Assembly (NCBI GenBank): GCA_052035955.1
Contig: JBPOHD010000017.1
Span: 16,486-80,485 of the forward strand
Source of the DNA: JAEUNJ01 sp052035955
Lineage (GTDB): Bacteria; Pseudomonadota; Gammaproteobacteria; Burkholderiales; Rhodocyclaceae
Direction: 5' to 3'
DNA: 64,000 bases
Below the pieces are notes generated by a model, which saw nothing but the letters and a program-made list of their open reading frames with translations, was not told the DNA's origin and did no database searches. A program made the position numbers and the translations under genes. Positions within the stretch are counted from its first letter, which is position 1, and each line of letters begins with the position of its first letter. Positions 16,890 through 25,104 of this stretch are shown one piece after another.

Positions 16890-18140
16890 TCAGGCCGCCT
16901 CCGGCATCGGAATCACCTTGGCGCCCCGTTGTGCGGCGGCCAGTTGTTCGCCCCACCAGTGGTAAAGCCGGATTCGCTGCTCGAACCTCTCGCCGCGGTC
17001 GTAGGCCCGCGCGACCTCATTGTCGTGGGCGTGGTCCAGGGCCAGTTCCACCACCTCGCGCTCGAAGCCATGGTCCCGGGCCAGGGTGGCGAAGGCGCTG
17101 CGCCAGCCGTGGGGGGAGTGTTTGCCTTCGAGGCCGAGGGTGACCCGATATGCCTTTTCGATGCCATCGCGGCCGATGTGCTTCCCGCCGGCGGGGGAGG
17201 GGAAGAGGAATCCCCGGCCGCCGATAAGGCCGCGCCACTGCTTGAGCTCCTCGACGATCTGCTTCGGCAGCGGAATCCGGTGGTCGATGTCCCGGTTGTT
17301 CACCTTCATCTTGCGGCGGGGGATGACCCATATGGGCTGTTCCGCCTCCAGGTCGAATTCGCGCCATTCGGCCGTCACGACATTGCCGATGCGGGCCGCG
17401 GTATAGGCGCAGAGGCGGTGCCCCAGGTGGATGGGGCGCGAGAGCCGGGCCTGTTCGGCGCGGCGCAGGATGTCGCCGAGGGCCTTGAATTCGACGATGG
17501 CCGGCATCCGGCCGCTGTCCTTCTTCCGGGGCAGGATCTCGCGGGCGGGGGCGGCGGGGTTGTCGCGGCAAAGGCCCCTGGCCTGGGCGTAGCGGAACAC
17601 GCCGTTCAGGTGCTGGAGGATGCGGGTGGCCGTTTCCAGGACGTCCCGCTTGTGGATGTCCTCGATCGCCTTGGCCACCATGGCGGGGGTGATGCTAGCA
17701 ATGGGAAGGTTGCCCAGCGCGGGGTAGACATCCCGCTCGAAGGCGCGGGCGGACTTGGTATGGTGCCCGGGGCTCCACTCCCGCTGCTTCATGGCCAGCC
17801 ATTCCTGGGCCACCGACTGGAAGGTGTTCTCGGCCGAGGCGGCGGTGGCCGCCCGGCTGACCCGGCGGGCGTCCACCGGGTCCTTGCCCTCCCGGATCAG
17901 GCCCTTGAGGTCGGCCAGGGCGATTCGCGCCTGGCCCAGGCTGACCAGTGGATAGGTGCCGACCGAGAACACCTTTTCCTTGCCGCCGATCCGGTACTTG
18001 ATGCGCCAACTGGGGCTGCCGGCCTTCGGGATGAAGAGATAAAGGCCGCCGCCGTCGGCCAGTTTCTTTCCTGGCTCGGCCGCGGCGACGAACGCCTTGA
18101 CGGCCTTGTCGGAGAGTTTGTTCCGTATACCCCCAGCCAT
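16890..18140 (-). CDS. Tyrosine recombinase (P4-type integrase)
   Basis: A 416-residue integrase with an N-terminal DUF4102 arm-binding domain (LSDKAVKAF...KLADGGGLYLFI), a SAM-like core-binding domain (TFQSVAQEWLAMK) and the catalytic domain. Catalytic residues are Arg250 (TAARIGNV), His344 and Arg347 (SPHGWR), His370 (LALDH) and Tyr380 (ARAYDRG), so it looks active. The ATG at 18140 is favoured because it begins the conserved domain; an upstream GTG/TTG extension lacks conservation. It starts about 160 bases from the 3' end of ssrA, the classical target of this integrase class, and reads away from it. Confidence 0.93.
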   Translation of the reverse strand: MAGGIRNKLSDKAVKAFVAAAEPGKKLADGGGLYLFIPKAGSPSWRIKYRIGGKEKVFSVGTYPLVSLGQARIALADLKGLIREGKDPVDARRVSRAATAASAENTFQSVAQEWLAMKQREWSPGHHTKSARAFERDVYPALGNLPIASITPAMVAKAIEDIHKRDVLETATRILQHLNGVFRYAQARGLCRDNPAAPAREILPRKKDSGRMPAIVEFKALGDILRRAEQARLSRPIHLGHRLCAYTAARIGNVVTAEWREFDLEAEQPIWVIPRRKMKVNNRDIDHRIPLPKQIVEELKQWRGLIGGRGFLFPSPAGGKHIGRDGIEKAYRVTLGLEGKHSPHGWRSAFATLARDHGFEREVVELALDHAHDNEVARAYDRGERFEQRIRLYHWWGEQLAAAQRGAKVIPMPEAA

Positions 18141-18300
18141 GATTTTTCCCTCGTCCGATTTTCCTGATATACCCCCTTGTCTACCCCCATTATGGTCGGC
18201 TGTTGGTGGATATTGCAAGTGCTCGTTGGACGAACAAGGCCCGAAAAACCAAAGAAAAACGCCGTCACTTGGACGGCGTTGGATAAGTTTGGGGGTATTA
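18126..18300. repeat. Four copies of a (TA)TACCCCC motif between integrase start and ssrA
   Basis: TATACCCCC occurs at 18126-18134 and 18168-18176, CTACCCCC at 18181-18188, and the inverted TAATACCCCC at 18291-18300. Short repeated sites beside an integrase gene and its attachment site may be arm-type binding sites for the N-terminal domain of the integrase. The first copy lies within the integrase coding start. The role is inference. Confidence 0.4.
18255..18280 (-). terminator. Rho-independent terminator downstream of ssrA
   Basis: AACGCCGTC (18258-18266) pairs with GACGGCGTT (18272-18280) around a 5-base loop. On the minus strand a T-rich tail follows. It sits 22 bases past the ssrA 3' end and is the obvious stop for that transcript. 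Confidence 0.8.
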
Positions 18301-18301
18301 A

Positions 18302-18693
18302 TGGTGGAGGCGGGGGGAATCGAACCCCCGTCCGCAAGCCCTCTACAGCCAGCCCTACATGCTTAGCCTCGTCGTTTGATTTGACCCGCAACCCGCCGCC
18401 GGGCAGGCTGGTTGCAGGCGAGCCGCTGGGTTTTCGTGGCGTTCCCCCGCGGCGAGGGACGCCCTTAGCTCACGTGAATGACGCTGCGACGGATCTTTGG
18501 CCCCCTCGGCTTGCGCCTCGGGGAGATCCGATCCGGCCCGTGAGCCGTCCGGTGCAGCGCCCGCAGGGATTAAGCTGCGAGAGCGAAACGCTCGTCGTTG
18601 GCGTTTGTGGTTTTCCAGATGGATTTACGAGGTGACTGGTCCTCGGCATGCACTGAACTGCTTCGCGACCCACGTCGAAACCAGGTCGCCCCC
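18302..18693 (-). ncRNA. ssrA: Transfer-messenger RNA (tmRNA)
   Basis: The RNA rescues stalled ribosomes, acting with SmpB. The tRNA-like half ends in GGGTTCGATTCCCCCCGCC followed by TCCACCA, and the 5' end begins GGGGGCGACCTGG with TTTCGACG just inside. The internal reading frame encodes the degradation tag (A)NDERFALAA followed by TAA, the standard betaproteobacterial tag. Coordinates include the encoded CCA; the 5' end may be off by one. The 3' end is the probable insertion target of the adjacent integrase. I looked for a second copy of the 3' end to the left and found none. Confidence 0.95.
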
Positions 18694-18747
18694 AGTGTTT
18701 GGAACATTCATGAAGATACGGCCGACGGTCGCATCTTCAAGGCCGCC

Positions 18748-18756
18748 AGTGTAGCA
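18748..18756 (-). promoter_or_regulatory. Probable extended -10 of ssrA
   Basis: TGCTACACT on the minus strand has the extended -10 form TGn plus TACACT. Transcription would start about 48 bases before the mature 5' end, giving a precursor that RNase P would trim. No good -35 was seen. Confidence 0.35.
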
Positions 18757-18766
18757 CCCCGCAATC

Positions 18767-19420
18767 TCAGATGAGATCGAGGAGTTCGATCGGCTGGCCG
18801 ATGACCCTGTCGGCCTGCCAGTCGTCGATGCCGGCCGCATCCTCCAGGTAACCCCAGGCCGCGGCTATCGCCAGGGTCCCGGCGGCGCGGCCGGCCTCGA
18901 TGTCCCGGCGGTCGTCGCCGACGTAGAGGGCGCCAGCCGGGTCGGCACCGGCCAGGGCGCAGGCCATGAGGATGGGCAGGGGATGGGGTTTCGGGCGCGG
19001 ACAGGTGTCGCCGCAGACCAGGCCGGCGGCACGGTCGCGAAGCCCCAGGCCCTCGGCGACGGCATTGGTGAAGCGCTGGGACTTGTTGGTGACGATCCCC
19101 CAGGGAATGCCCAGGGCGTCGAGGCGGTGCAGGACCTCGGCCATGCCGGGGAAGAGGGCCGTGCCCTCGCACAGGGCCGCCTCGTAGTGGTCCAGGAAGC
19201 GCCGTTGCAGTTCCGAGTAGGGGGCATCCTCGGGACCGAGGCCGAAGCCGACGCCCAGCATGCCGCGCGCACCCTTGGAGACGTGCGGCCGCAGCCTTTC
19301 CAGGGGCAGCGGCGGGCGACCTTCCTCGGCCAGCAGCCGGTTCAGGGCGCCGCCCAGGTCGGGGGCGGTGTCGGCCAGAGTGCCGTCCAGGTCGAAGAAT
19401 ACGGCGCTTGCCCCCGCCAT
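18767..19420 (-). CDS. HAD phosphatase, phosphoglycolate phosphatase / MupP
   Basis: A 217-residue HAD-superfamily hydrolase with motif I FFDLDGTLADTAPDL (nucleophile Asp10), motif II IVTNKS, the motif III Lys in RPKPHP and motif IV YVGDDRRDIEAG. The cap domain is the alpha-helical C1 type. Sequence alone fits phosphoglycolate phosphatase (Gph). Position one base after ubiG matches Pseudomonas mupP, which removes phosphate from N-acetylmuramic acid 6-phosphate in cell-wall recycling. I lean to MupP by context but cannot separate the two by motif. Confidence 0.88.
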   Translation of the reverse strand: MAGASAVFFDLDGTLADTAPDLGGALNRLLAEEGRPPLPLERLRPHVSKGARGMLGVGFGLGPEDAPYSELQRRFLDHYEAALCEGTALFPGMAEVLHRLDALGIPWGIVTNKSQRFTNAVAEGLGLRDRAAGLVCGDTCPRPKPHPLPILMACALAGADPAGALYVGDDRRDIEAGRAAGTLAIAAAWGYLEDAAGIDDWQADRVIGQPIELLDLI

Positions 19421-19421
19421 G

Positions 19422-20129
19422 TCAGGATTCGCGGACGGCGCGCAGCAGGTAATTGACGTCGGTATCGCGGCCCAGGCCGTAGGTCTTCAGCAGCGGGTTG
19501 TAGCTCATGCCGACGATCTCCTCCACCCTCAGCCCGGCGAGGCGGCAATGCCGGGACAACTCGGCCGGCCTGATGAATTTGGCATAGTCGTGGGTGCCGC
19601 GGGGAAGCAGGTTCAGCACGTACTCGGCGCCGATGACGGCCAGCAGGTAGGCCTTGGGATTGCGATTGATGGTGGACAGGAATACCTGGCCGCCGGGGCG
19701 GACGAGAGCGGCGCAGGCCCGCACCGTGCTGGCCGGGTCGGGCACGTGCTCGAGCATTTCGAGGCAGGTGACGACATCGAAGGCGCCCGGCGCCTCCGCT
19801 GCCAGCGCCTCGGCCGACACATGCCGGTAGTCCACCTGGCGGCCGCTTTCCAGCAGGTGAAGGCGCGCCACGCCGAGCGCCTTTTCCGAGCGGTCGATGC
19901 CGGTGACGCGGGCCCCGAGGCCGGCCATGCCTTCGCTGAGCAGCCCGCCGCCGCAGCCGATGTCTACCACGCGCCTGTCCTTGAGCCCGGCGTGGCGGTC
20001 TATCCAGGCCAGTCGCAGAGGATTGATGTCGTGCAGGGGCTTGAACTCGGAGGTCGGATCCCACCAGCGGTGGGCCAGGTCGCCGAACTTGGCCAGTTCC
20101 CCGGGATCGGCATTGAGGGTGTCGCTCAT
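19422..20129 (-). CDS. ubiG: Ubiquinone biosynthesis O-methyltransferase UbiG
   Basis: A 235-residue class I SAM-dependent methyltransferase that performs both O-methylations of the ubiquinone head group. The family-specific N terminus (ADPGELAKFGDLAHRWWDP...FKPLHDINPLRLAWI) is followed by SAM motif VVDIGCGGGLLSEG, then CLEMLEHVPDP and VFLSTINRNPKAYLLAVIGAEY. The last is the UbiG membrane-interacting insertion. ATG 20129 starts the gene. It follows the OmpA-family gene and precedes the HAD phosphatase, an order common in betaproteobacteria. Confidence 0.96.
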   Translation of the reverse strand: MSDTLNADPGELAKFGDLAHRWWDPTSEFKPLHDINPLRLAWIDRHAGLKDRRVVDIGCGGGLLSEGMAGLGARVTGIDRSEKALGVARLHLLESGRQVDYRHVSAEALAAEAPGAFDVVTCLEMLEHVPDPASTVRACAALVRPGGQVFLSTINRNPKAYLLAVIGAEYVLNLLPRGTHDYAKFIRPAELSRHCRLAGLRVEEIVGMSYNPLLKTYGLGRDTDVNYLLRAVRES

Positions 20130-20147
20130 GGATGCTCCTGTGCAATG

Positions 20148-20176
20148 AAAAAAGCCCTGCGGGGCAGGGCTTTTTT
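20148..20176. terminator. Bidirectional rho-independent terminator between ompA-type gene and ubiG
   Basis: AAAAAAGCCCTGC pairs with GCAGGGCTTTTTT around a short loop, giving a strong GC stem flanked by A and T runs. It follows the leftward OmpA-family gene, so ubiG probably has its own promoter or depends on read-through. Confidence 0.85.
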
Positions 20177-20196
20177 CGGAAACGCCGGAAACCGGC

Positions 20197-20910
20197 TTAT
20201 TGCTTGGTGCCGATGACCTCGATCTCGACGCGGCGGTCGGGCTGCAGGCACTCGATGACCTTCTTGCTCTTGGCGCCCTTGCACTGGTCAGGCTTGGTGA
20301 CCGGCTGCTTCTTGCCCTTGCCTTCGGTGTAGACCCGGTTCGGCTCGATGCCCTTGCCGACCAGATAGGCCTTGACCGACTCGGCGCGCTTTTCCGACAA
20401 CACCTGGTTGTACTTGTCGGTGCCGAAGCGGTCGGCGTGGCCGACGGCGATGATCACTTCCAGCTTGATGCCCTTGATCTTGCCGGCCAGTTCGTCGAGC
20501 TTGGCCTTGCCTTCGGGCTTCAGGGTCGCCTTGTCGAAGTCGAACAGGGTGTCGGCGGCCAGGGTGATCTTCTGGGCGGCCGGCTTCGGCGTCGCGGCGG
20601 CGGCGGGCTTGGCCGGGGCAGCCGGGGCGGCGGCGACGGGCGGCTCGCACTTGGCCTTGGGCATCAGGTCCTTGTCGCACTCGCAGCCGACCGGGAACTG
20701 GCCCGCCATGGCGGCTTCGGCCGCGGCGGGTGTCCAGAAGCCGGTGCGCCAGCACAGGCCGAAACCGCTCTTGGCAACGAGGCCGCGCTGGTCGATCACG
20801 TAGGGCACGACGCCCTTGGTGTCGACGGGGGAGGATTGGGCGATGGCGGAACCGGCAACGTTGAAGAGGGCGGCGGCCACCACGGAAATTTTCACTAGGC
20901 TTTTGATCAT
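20197..20910 (-). CDS. OmpA-family outer membrane / peptidoglycan-binding protein
   Basis: A 237-residue exported protein. ATG 20910 starts a signal peptide (MIKSLVKISVVAAALFNVAGSAIA). A small N-terminal domain of about 80 residues with CWRTGFWTP and a CECDKD pair is followed by an Ala/Pro linker. The C-terminal OmpA domain has ADTLFDFDKATLKPEGKAKLDELA, VGHADRFGTDKYNQVLSEKRAESVKAYL and PDRRVEIEV. That domain binds diaminopimelate in peptidoglycan. There is no OmpA beta-barrel, so anchoring would be through the N-terminal part. An insert with two Cys (PDQCKGAKSKKVIECL) lies inside the domain. Confidence 0.92.
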   Translation of the reverse strand: MIKSLVKISVVAAALFNVAGSAIAQSSPVDTKGVVPYVIDQRGLVAKSGFGLCWRTGFWTPAAAEAAMAGQFPVGCECDKDLMPKAKCEPPVAAAPAAPAKPAAAATPKPAAQKITLAADTLFDFDKATLKPEGKAKLDELAGKIKGIKLEVIIAVGHADRFGTDKYNQVLSEKRAESVKAYLVGKGIEPNRVYTEGKGKKQPVTKPDQCKGAKSKKVIECLQPDRRVEIEVIGTKQ

Positions 20911-20984
20911 GTTCTCCCTCGATGGTAAGAGAAGTTTTTCGAACGCGCCCGGTACCGCAGGCATCAACCAAGCATAAACGGGGC

Positions 20985-22328
20985 TCAACTGGAAAGCTTA
21001 TTTTGCCACAAGCTCACCGTGTCAAGCAATTGATCTTCTTGAATGCCGGTCAGCCGACCCTTGCGAAGCCGGCATTCGCCCCGCACCCAGACGGCGCCGA
21101 CCTGCTCGCGACCGGCCACGTAGACCAGGTGGGAGACCGGATCGAAAACCGGGCCGAGGAACCATTCGTCCAGGCGCACGGCGCACAGGTCGGCCTCCTT
21201 GCCGGGCTCTATGGAACCGATCCGGTCGTCCAGGCCCAGGGCCTCGGCACCGTGCAGCGTCGCCATCGCCAGGACCCGATGGGCGTCCAGTGCGGCCGCA
21301 TCTCCCGTCCCGGCCTTGGCCAGCAGGGCGGCATGGCGCATCTCGTGAAAGAGGTCGAGCCGGTTGTTGCTGGCCGCGCCGTCGGTACCCAGCCCGACCC
21401 GCAATCCCTGCGCGTCGAGGGCCGGGACCGGCGCGATGCCGCTCCCCAGCTTCATGTTGGAGGTGGGGCAATGGGCCACCGATGAACCGGTTTCGGCGAG
21501 CAGGGCGATCTCGTCGGCCTCAAGATGAACGGCGTGGACCGCGATCAGGCCGGGCCCCAGCAGGCCCAGCCGACGCAGTCGTTCCAGGGGGCGAACGCCG
21601 TGCAGGCGGACGCTGTCGCGGATTTCGTCCCCGGTCTCGTGGACATGGATGTGGATGGGAATCTCGAGCTGGGCGGCCAGGGTCGCAATCCGCTCGAATG
21701 TCCGGTCCGACACCGTGTAGGGAGCATGGGGGGCCATGCAGAAGGACACCAGGGGGTCGCCCAGGAGGCTGTCGCGGACGGCCAGGCCCTTGCGCAGGTA
21801 ATCGTCCGCATCCGTGCCGTAACGGGTGGGAAATTCGAAAGCGAGGATGCCCAGGGCGGCGCGGATGCCCACGGCACGGGACGCCCGGGCGGCCTCCTCG
21901 GGATGGAAGTACATGTCGTTGAAGCAGGTGATGCCGCCGCGCAGCATCTCGGCGGCGGCCAGCAGGGTGCCGTCGAAGACGAAGTCGGGGCCGACGAATC
22001 GCCCCTCGGCCGGCCATATCCGCTCCTTCAGCCAGGCCATGAGGGGCAGGTCGTCCGCGTAACCGCGCAGCAGCGCCATCGCGGCATGGGTATGCAGATT
22101 GACCAGTCCCGGGATCAGCACGTGCCCGGGCAGGCTTTCCCGGACCCTGGGCGAATAGCGGTGCGCCGCCTCGGCGGCCGGCAGTACGTCGAGAATCCGG
22201 CCGCCATCGATGGCGACTGCGTGGCCGGCCAGGGCCTCGGCTGCGGGACGCACCGGGACCACCCATCCGGCCTCCAGGATCAGGTCGATGGCCCGGGGTC
22301 CCCCGGGGGGCTGGGTTTCGCGCGACAT
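20985..22328 (-). CDS. mtaD: TRZ/ATZ-family amidohydrolase, 5'-methylthioadenosine/S-adenosylhomocysteine deaminase
   Basis: A 447-residue metal-dependent deaminase of the MtaD/SsnA type. Metal ligands are HTH in LVNLHTHAAMALLRG, a His in HIHVHETGDE, a His in IAVHAVHL and the Asp in GLGTDGAASNN. It probably deaminates 5'-methylthioadenosine, S-adenosylhomocysteine or adenosine; N-terminal substrate preference cannot be read. ATG 22328 starts MSRETQPPGG, directly after a promoter-like sequence. In betaproteobacteria this gene often lies before ubiG and near gyrA, as here. Confidence 0.9.
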   Translation of the reverse strand: MSRETQPPGGPRAIDLILEAGWVVPVRPAAEALAGHAVAIDGGRILDVLPAAEAAHRYSPRVRESLPGHVLIPGLVNLHTHAAMALLRGYADDLPLMAWLKERIWPAEGRFVGPDFVFDGTLLAAAEMLRGGITCFNDMYFHPEEAARASRAVGIRAALGILAFEFPTRYGTDADDYLRKGLAVRDSLLGDPLVSFCMAPHAPYTVSDRTFERIATLAAQLEIPIHIHVHETGDEIRDSVRLHGVRPLERLRRLGLLGPGLIAVHAVHLEADEIALLAETGSSVAHCPTSNMKLGSGIAPVPALDAQGLRVGLGTDGAASNNRLDLFHEMRHAALLAKAGTGDAAALDAHRVLAMATLHGAEALGLDDRIGSIEPGKEADLCAVRLDEWFLGPVFDPVSHLVYVAGREQVGAVWVRGECRLRKGRLTGIQEDQLLDTVSLWQNKLSS

Positions 22329-22335
22329 GGGCGCG

Positions 22336-22364
22336 ATTAGACCGGAAAAAAATCTTTCCGACAA
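22336..22364 (-). promoter_or_regulatory. Sigma-70 promoter of mtaD
   Basis: On the minus strand TTGTCG (22364-22359) and TCTAAT (22341-22336) are separated by exactly 17 bases. Initiation seven bases after the -10 would fall at or next to the mtaD start codon at 22328, implying a leaderless or nearly leaderless message. Confidence 0.5.
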
Positions 22365-22465
22365 TGGCTTAGCGTCGAAACCTGCGATGTCGCCGGAAGC
22401 CGGCCGGGGATGTCGCGGACGGGTCTTCCGGAGCGCGCGGCGGACCCCGGCGAGGGACCCCGCCA

Positions 22466-22474
22466 TGCTAAAAT
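22466..22474 (+). promoter_or_regulatory. Extended -10 promoter of gyrA
   Basis: TGCTAAAAT is an extended -10 element about 83 bases before the gyrA ATG. No strong -35 is visible. It would drive gyrA and possibly the following amino-acid genes. Confidence 0.5.
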
Positions 22475-22556
22475 CGCGGTCTTTTCACGCCGTCGCCTCG
22501 TCGCTCCGACAGTGCCTCTCTAGCCGCGCCCGACCCCGCAGGATCCCCCGCCCGCC

Positions 22557-25100
22557 ATGACGTCCTTCGCCAAAGAAACCCTGCCCATCAGCCTCGAAGA
22601 GGAGATGCGCCACTCCTACCTCGACTACGCCATGAGCGTGATCGTGGGGCGGGCCCTGCCGGACGTGCGGGATGGCCTGAAACCGGTCCATCGGCGCGTG
22701 CTTTTCGCCATGCACGAGGCCAACATCGCCTGGAACAGGCCCTACGTGAAGTGCGCCCGGGTGGTCGGCGACGTGATGGGCAAATACCACCCCCACGGCG
22801 ACTCGGCGATCTACGACACCCTGGTCCGCATGGCCCAGGACTTCTCCCTGCGCTACACGCTGGTGGACGGGCAGGGCAACTTCGGTTCCATCGACGGCGA
22901 CAATGCGGCGGCGATGCGTTACACCGAGTGCCGCCTCGACCGCATCGCCTCCGAACTGACGGCAGACATCGACAAGGAAACCGTCGATTTCCAGCCCAAC
23001 TACGACGGCAAGGAACAGGAACCCACGGTCCTGCCCTCGAAGATCCCCAACCTGCTGATCAATGGCAGCGCCGGCATCGCCGTCGGCATGGCCACCAACA
23101 TCCCGCCCCACAACCTGGTGGAAGTGGTGGATGCCTGCCTGGCCCTGCTCGACAACCCGGCCATCGACATCGAGGACCTGATCAAGATCGTCCCGGCGCC
23201 GGACTTTCCCACCGCCGGCCTCATCTATGGCCTGTCTGGGGTGCGCGAAGGCTACCTCACCGGCCGGGGCCGCGTCGTCATGCGCGCCCGCACCCATTTC
23301 GAGGACCTCGAGAAGGGCAACAGGCAGGCCATCATCGTCGACGAGCTGCCCTACCAGGTGAACAAGAAGTCCCTGCTCGAGAAGATCGCCGAACTGGTCA
23401 ACGAAAAGAAGATCGAGGGAATCTCCCACCTTCAGGACGAGTCGGACAAGTCCGGCATGCGCGTGGTGATCGAACTCAAGCGCGGCGAAGTGCCCGAGGT
23501 GGTGCTCAACAACCTCTACAAGCAGACCCAGCTCCAGGATACTTTCGGCATGAACATGGTGGCCCTGGTCGATGGCCGCCCGCAGTTGCTGAACCTCAAG
23601 CAGATGCTGGAGTGCTTCCTGTCCCATCGGCGCGAGGTGGTGACGCGGCGCACCGTGTTCGAATTGCGCAAGGCGCGGGAGCGGGGCCACCTGCTGGAAG
23701 GCCTGGCCGTCGCGCTGTCCAACGTGGACGAGATCATCGCCCTGATCAAGGCGGCGCCGACGCCGGCCGATGCCAAGCGGGAGTTGATGGCCCGCACCTG
23801 GCGCTCGGCCCTGGTCGAGGAGATGCTCGCCCGGGCTTCCGCGGAGGCCTCCCGGCCGGAAGGGCTGGCGCCCGAATTCGGCCTCTCCCGGCGCGGCTAC
23901 CTGCTCTCCGACGCCCAGGCCCAGGCCATCCTGGAACTGCGCCTGCAACGCCTGACGGGCCTCGAGCAGGACAAGATCGTCAGCGAGTACAAGGAAGTCA
24001 TGGAGCAGATCGCCGACCTGCTGGACATCCTCGCGCGGCCCGAGCGCATCACCCGCATCATCGGCGACGAACTGGCCGCCATCAAGACCCAGTTCGGCGA
24101 CAAGCGGCGCTCCGAGATCGTCCTCCAGACCGCCGACATCAACCTCGAGGACCTGATTGCCCGGGAGGACATGGTCGTCACCCTGTCCCACACCGGCTAC
24201 GTCAAGCGCCAGCCCCTGGACGACTACCGGACCCAGAAGCGCGGTGGCCGCGGCAAGAAGGCGGCCGACATCAAGGAAGACGATTTCGTGGACCGGCTGT
24301 TCATCGCCAACACCCACGACTACATCCTCTGCTTCTCCAGCCGGGGCCGCGTCTACTGGCTCAAAGTCTACGAAGTGCCGGAAGGCACCCGCGGCTCGCG
24401 CGGCAAGCCCATCGTCAATCTCTTCCCCCTGGAGGAGAACGAGAAGATCACGGCCATCCTGCCGGTCAAGGAGTTCGACGAGAACCATTTCGTCTTCATG
24501 GCCACGGCCATGGGCACGGTGAAGAAGACCCCGCTGACCGAGTTCTCGAATCCCCGCAAGGCGGGCATCATCGCCGTTGCCCTGGACGACGGCGACTACC
24601 TGATCGGCGTCTCCATCACCGACGGTGCCTGCGACGTCATGCTCTTTTCCGACGCCGGCAAGGCCGTTCGCTTCGAGGAGGGCGACGTGCGTCCCATGGG
24701 CCGCACCGCCCGCGGCGTGCGCGGCATGATGCTCGAGGACGAACAGAGCGTCATCTGCATGCTGGTCGCCCAGGGCGAGGAGATGAACGTGCTCACCGCC
24801 ACCGAGAACGGTTTCGGCAAGCGCACCCCCATCGCCGAATATACGAAGCACGGCCGCGGCACCAAGGGCATGATCGCCATCAGCACGTCGGAGCGCAACG
24901 GCAAGGTCGTCGGCGCGGTGCTGGTCCGGCCCGACGACGAAGTGATGCTGATTTCCACCGGCGGCGTGATGATCCGCACCAAGGTCCAGCAGGTGCGCGA
25001 GACCAGCCGCTCCGCCCAGGGCGTGACACTGATTTCCCTCGATGACGGCACCCGTCTGGCCGGCATCGAGAAAGTTATCGAAACCGACGAAGAGGAGTAA
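22557..25100 (+). CDS. gyrA: DNA gyrase subunit A
   Basis: An 847-residue type IIA topoisomerase subunit. The winged-helix/tower cleavage core has the active-site Tyr122 in AAMRYTECRL and the quinolone-resistance region HPHGDSAIYDT, with Ser83 and Asp87 (E. coli numbering coincides) both wild-type. It then has a coiled-coil dimer gate and the C-terminal DNA-wrapping propeller, where the GyrA box reads QKRGGRGKK. With GyrB it introduces negative supercoils. The acidic tail (ETDEEE) is typical. It is followed after four bases by serC. Confidence 0.98.
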   Translation: MTSFAKETLPISLEEEMRHSYLDYAMSVIVGRALPDVRDGLKPVHRRVLFAMHEANIAWNRPYVKCARVVGDVMGKYHPHGDSAIYDTLVRMAQDFSLRYTLVDGQGNFGSIDGDNAAAMRYTECRLDRIASELTADIDKETVDFQPNYDGKEQEPTVLPSKIPNLLINGSAGIAVGMATNIPPHNLVEVVDACLALLDNPAIDIEDLIKIVPAPDFPTAGLIYGLSGVREGYLTGRGRVVMRARTHFEDLEKGNRQAIIVDELPYQVNKKSLLEKIAELVNEKKIEGISHLQDESDKSGMRVVIELKRGEVPEVVLNNLYKQTQLQDTFGMNMVALVDGRPQLLNLKQMLECFLSHRREVVTRRTVFELRKARERGHLLEGLAVALSNVDEIIALIKAAPTPADAKRELMARTWRSALVEEMLARASAEASRPEGLAPEFGLSRRGYLLSDAQAQAILELRLQRLTGLEQDKIVSEYKEVMEQIADLLDILARPERITRIIGDELAAIKTQFGDKRRSEIVLQTADINLEDLIAREDMVVTLSHTGYVKRQPLDDYRTQKRGGRGKKAADIKEDDFVDRLFIANTHDYILCFSSRGRVYWLKVYEVPEGTRGSRGKPIVNLFPLEENEKITAILPVKEFDENHFVFMATAMGTVKKTPLTEFSNPRKAGIIAVALDDGDYLIGVSITDGACDVMLFSDAGKAVRFEEGDVRPMGRTARGVRGMMLEDEQSVICMLVAQGEEMNVLTATENGFGKRTPIAEYTKHGRGTKGMIAISTSERNGKVVGAVLVRPDDEVMLISTGGVMIRTKVQQVRETSRSAQGVTLISLDDGTRLAGIEKVIETDEEE

Positions 25101-25104
25101 TCGC

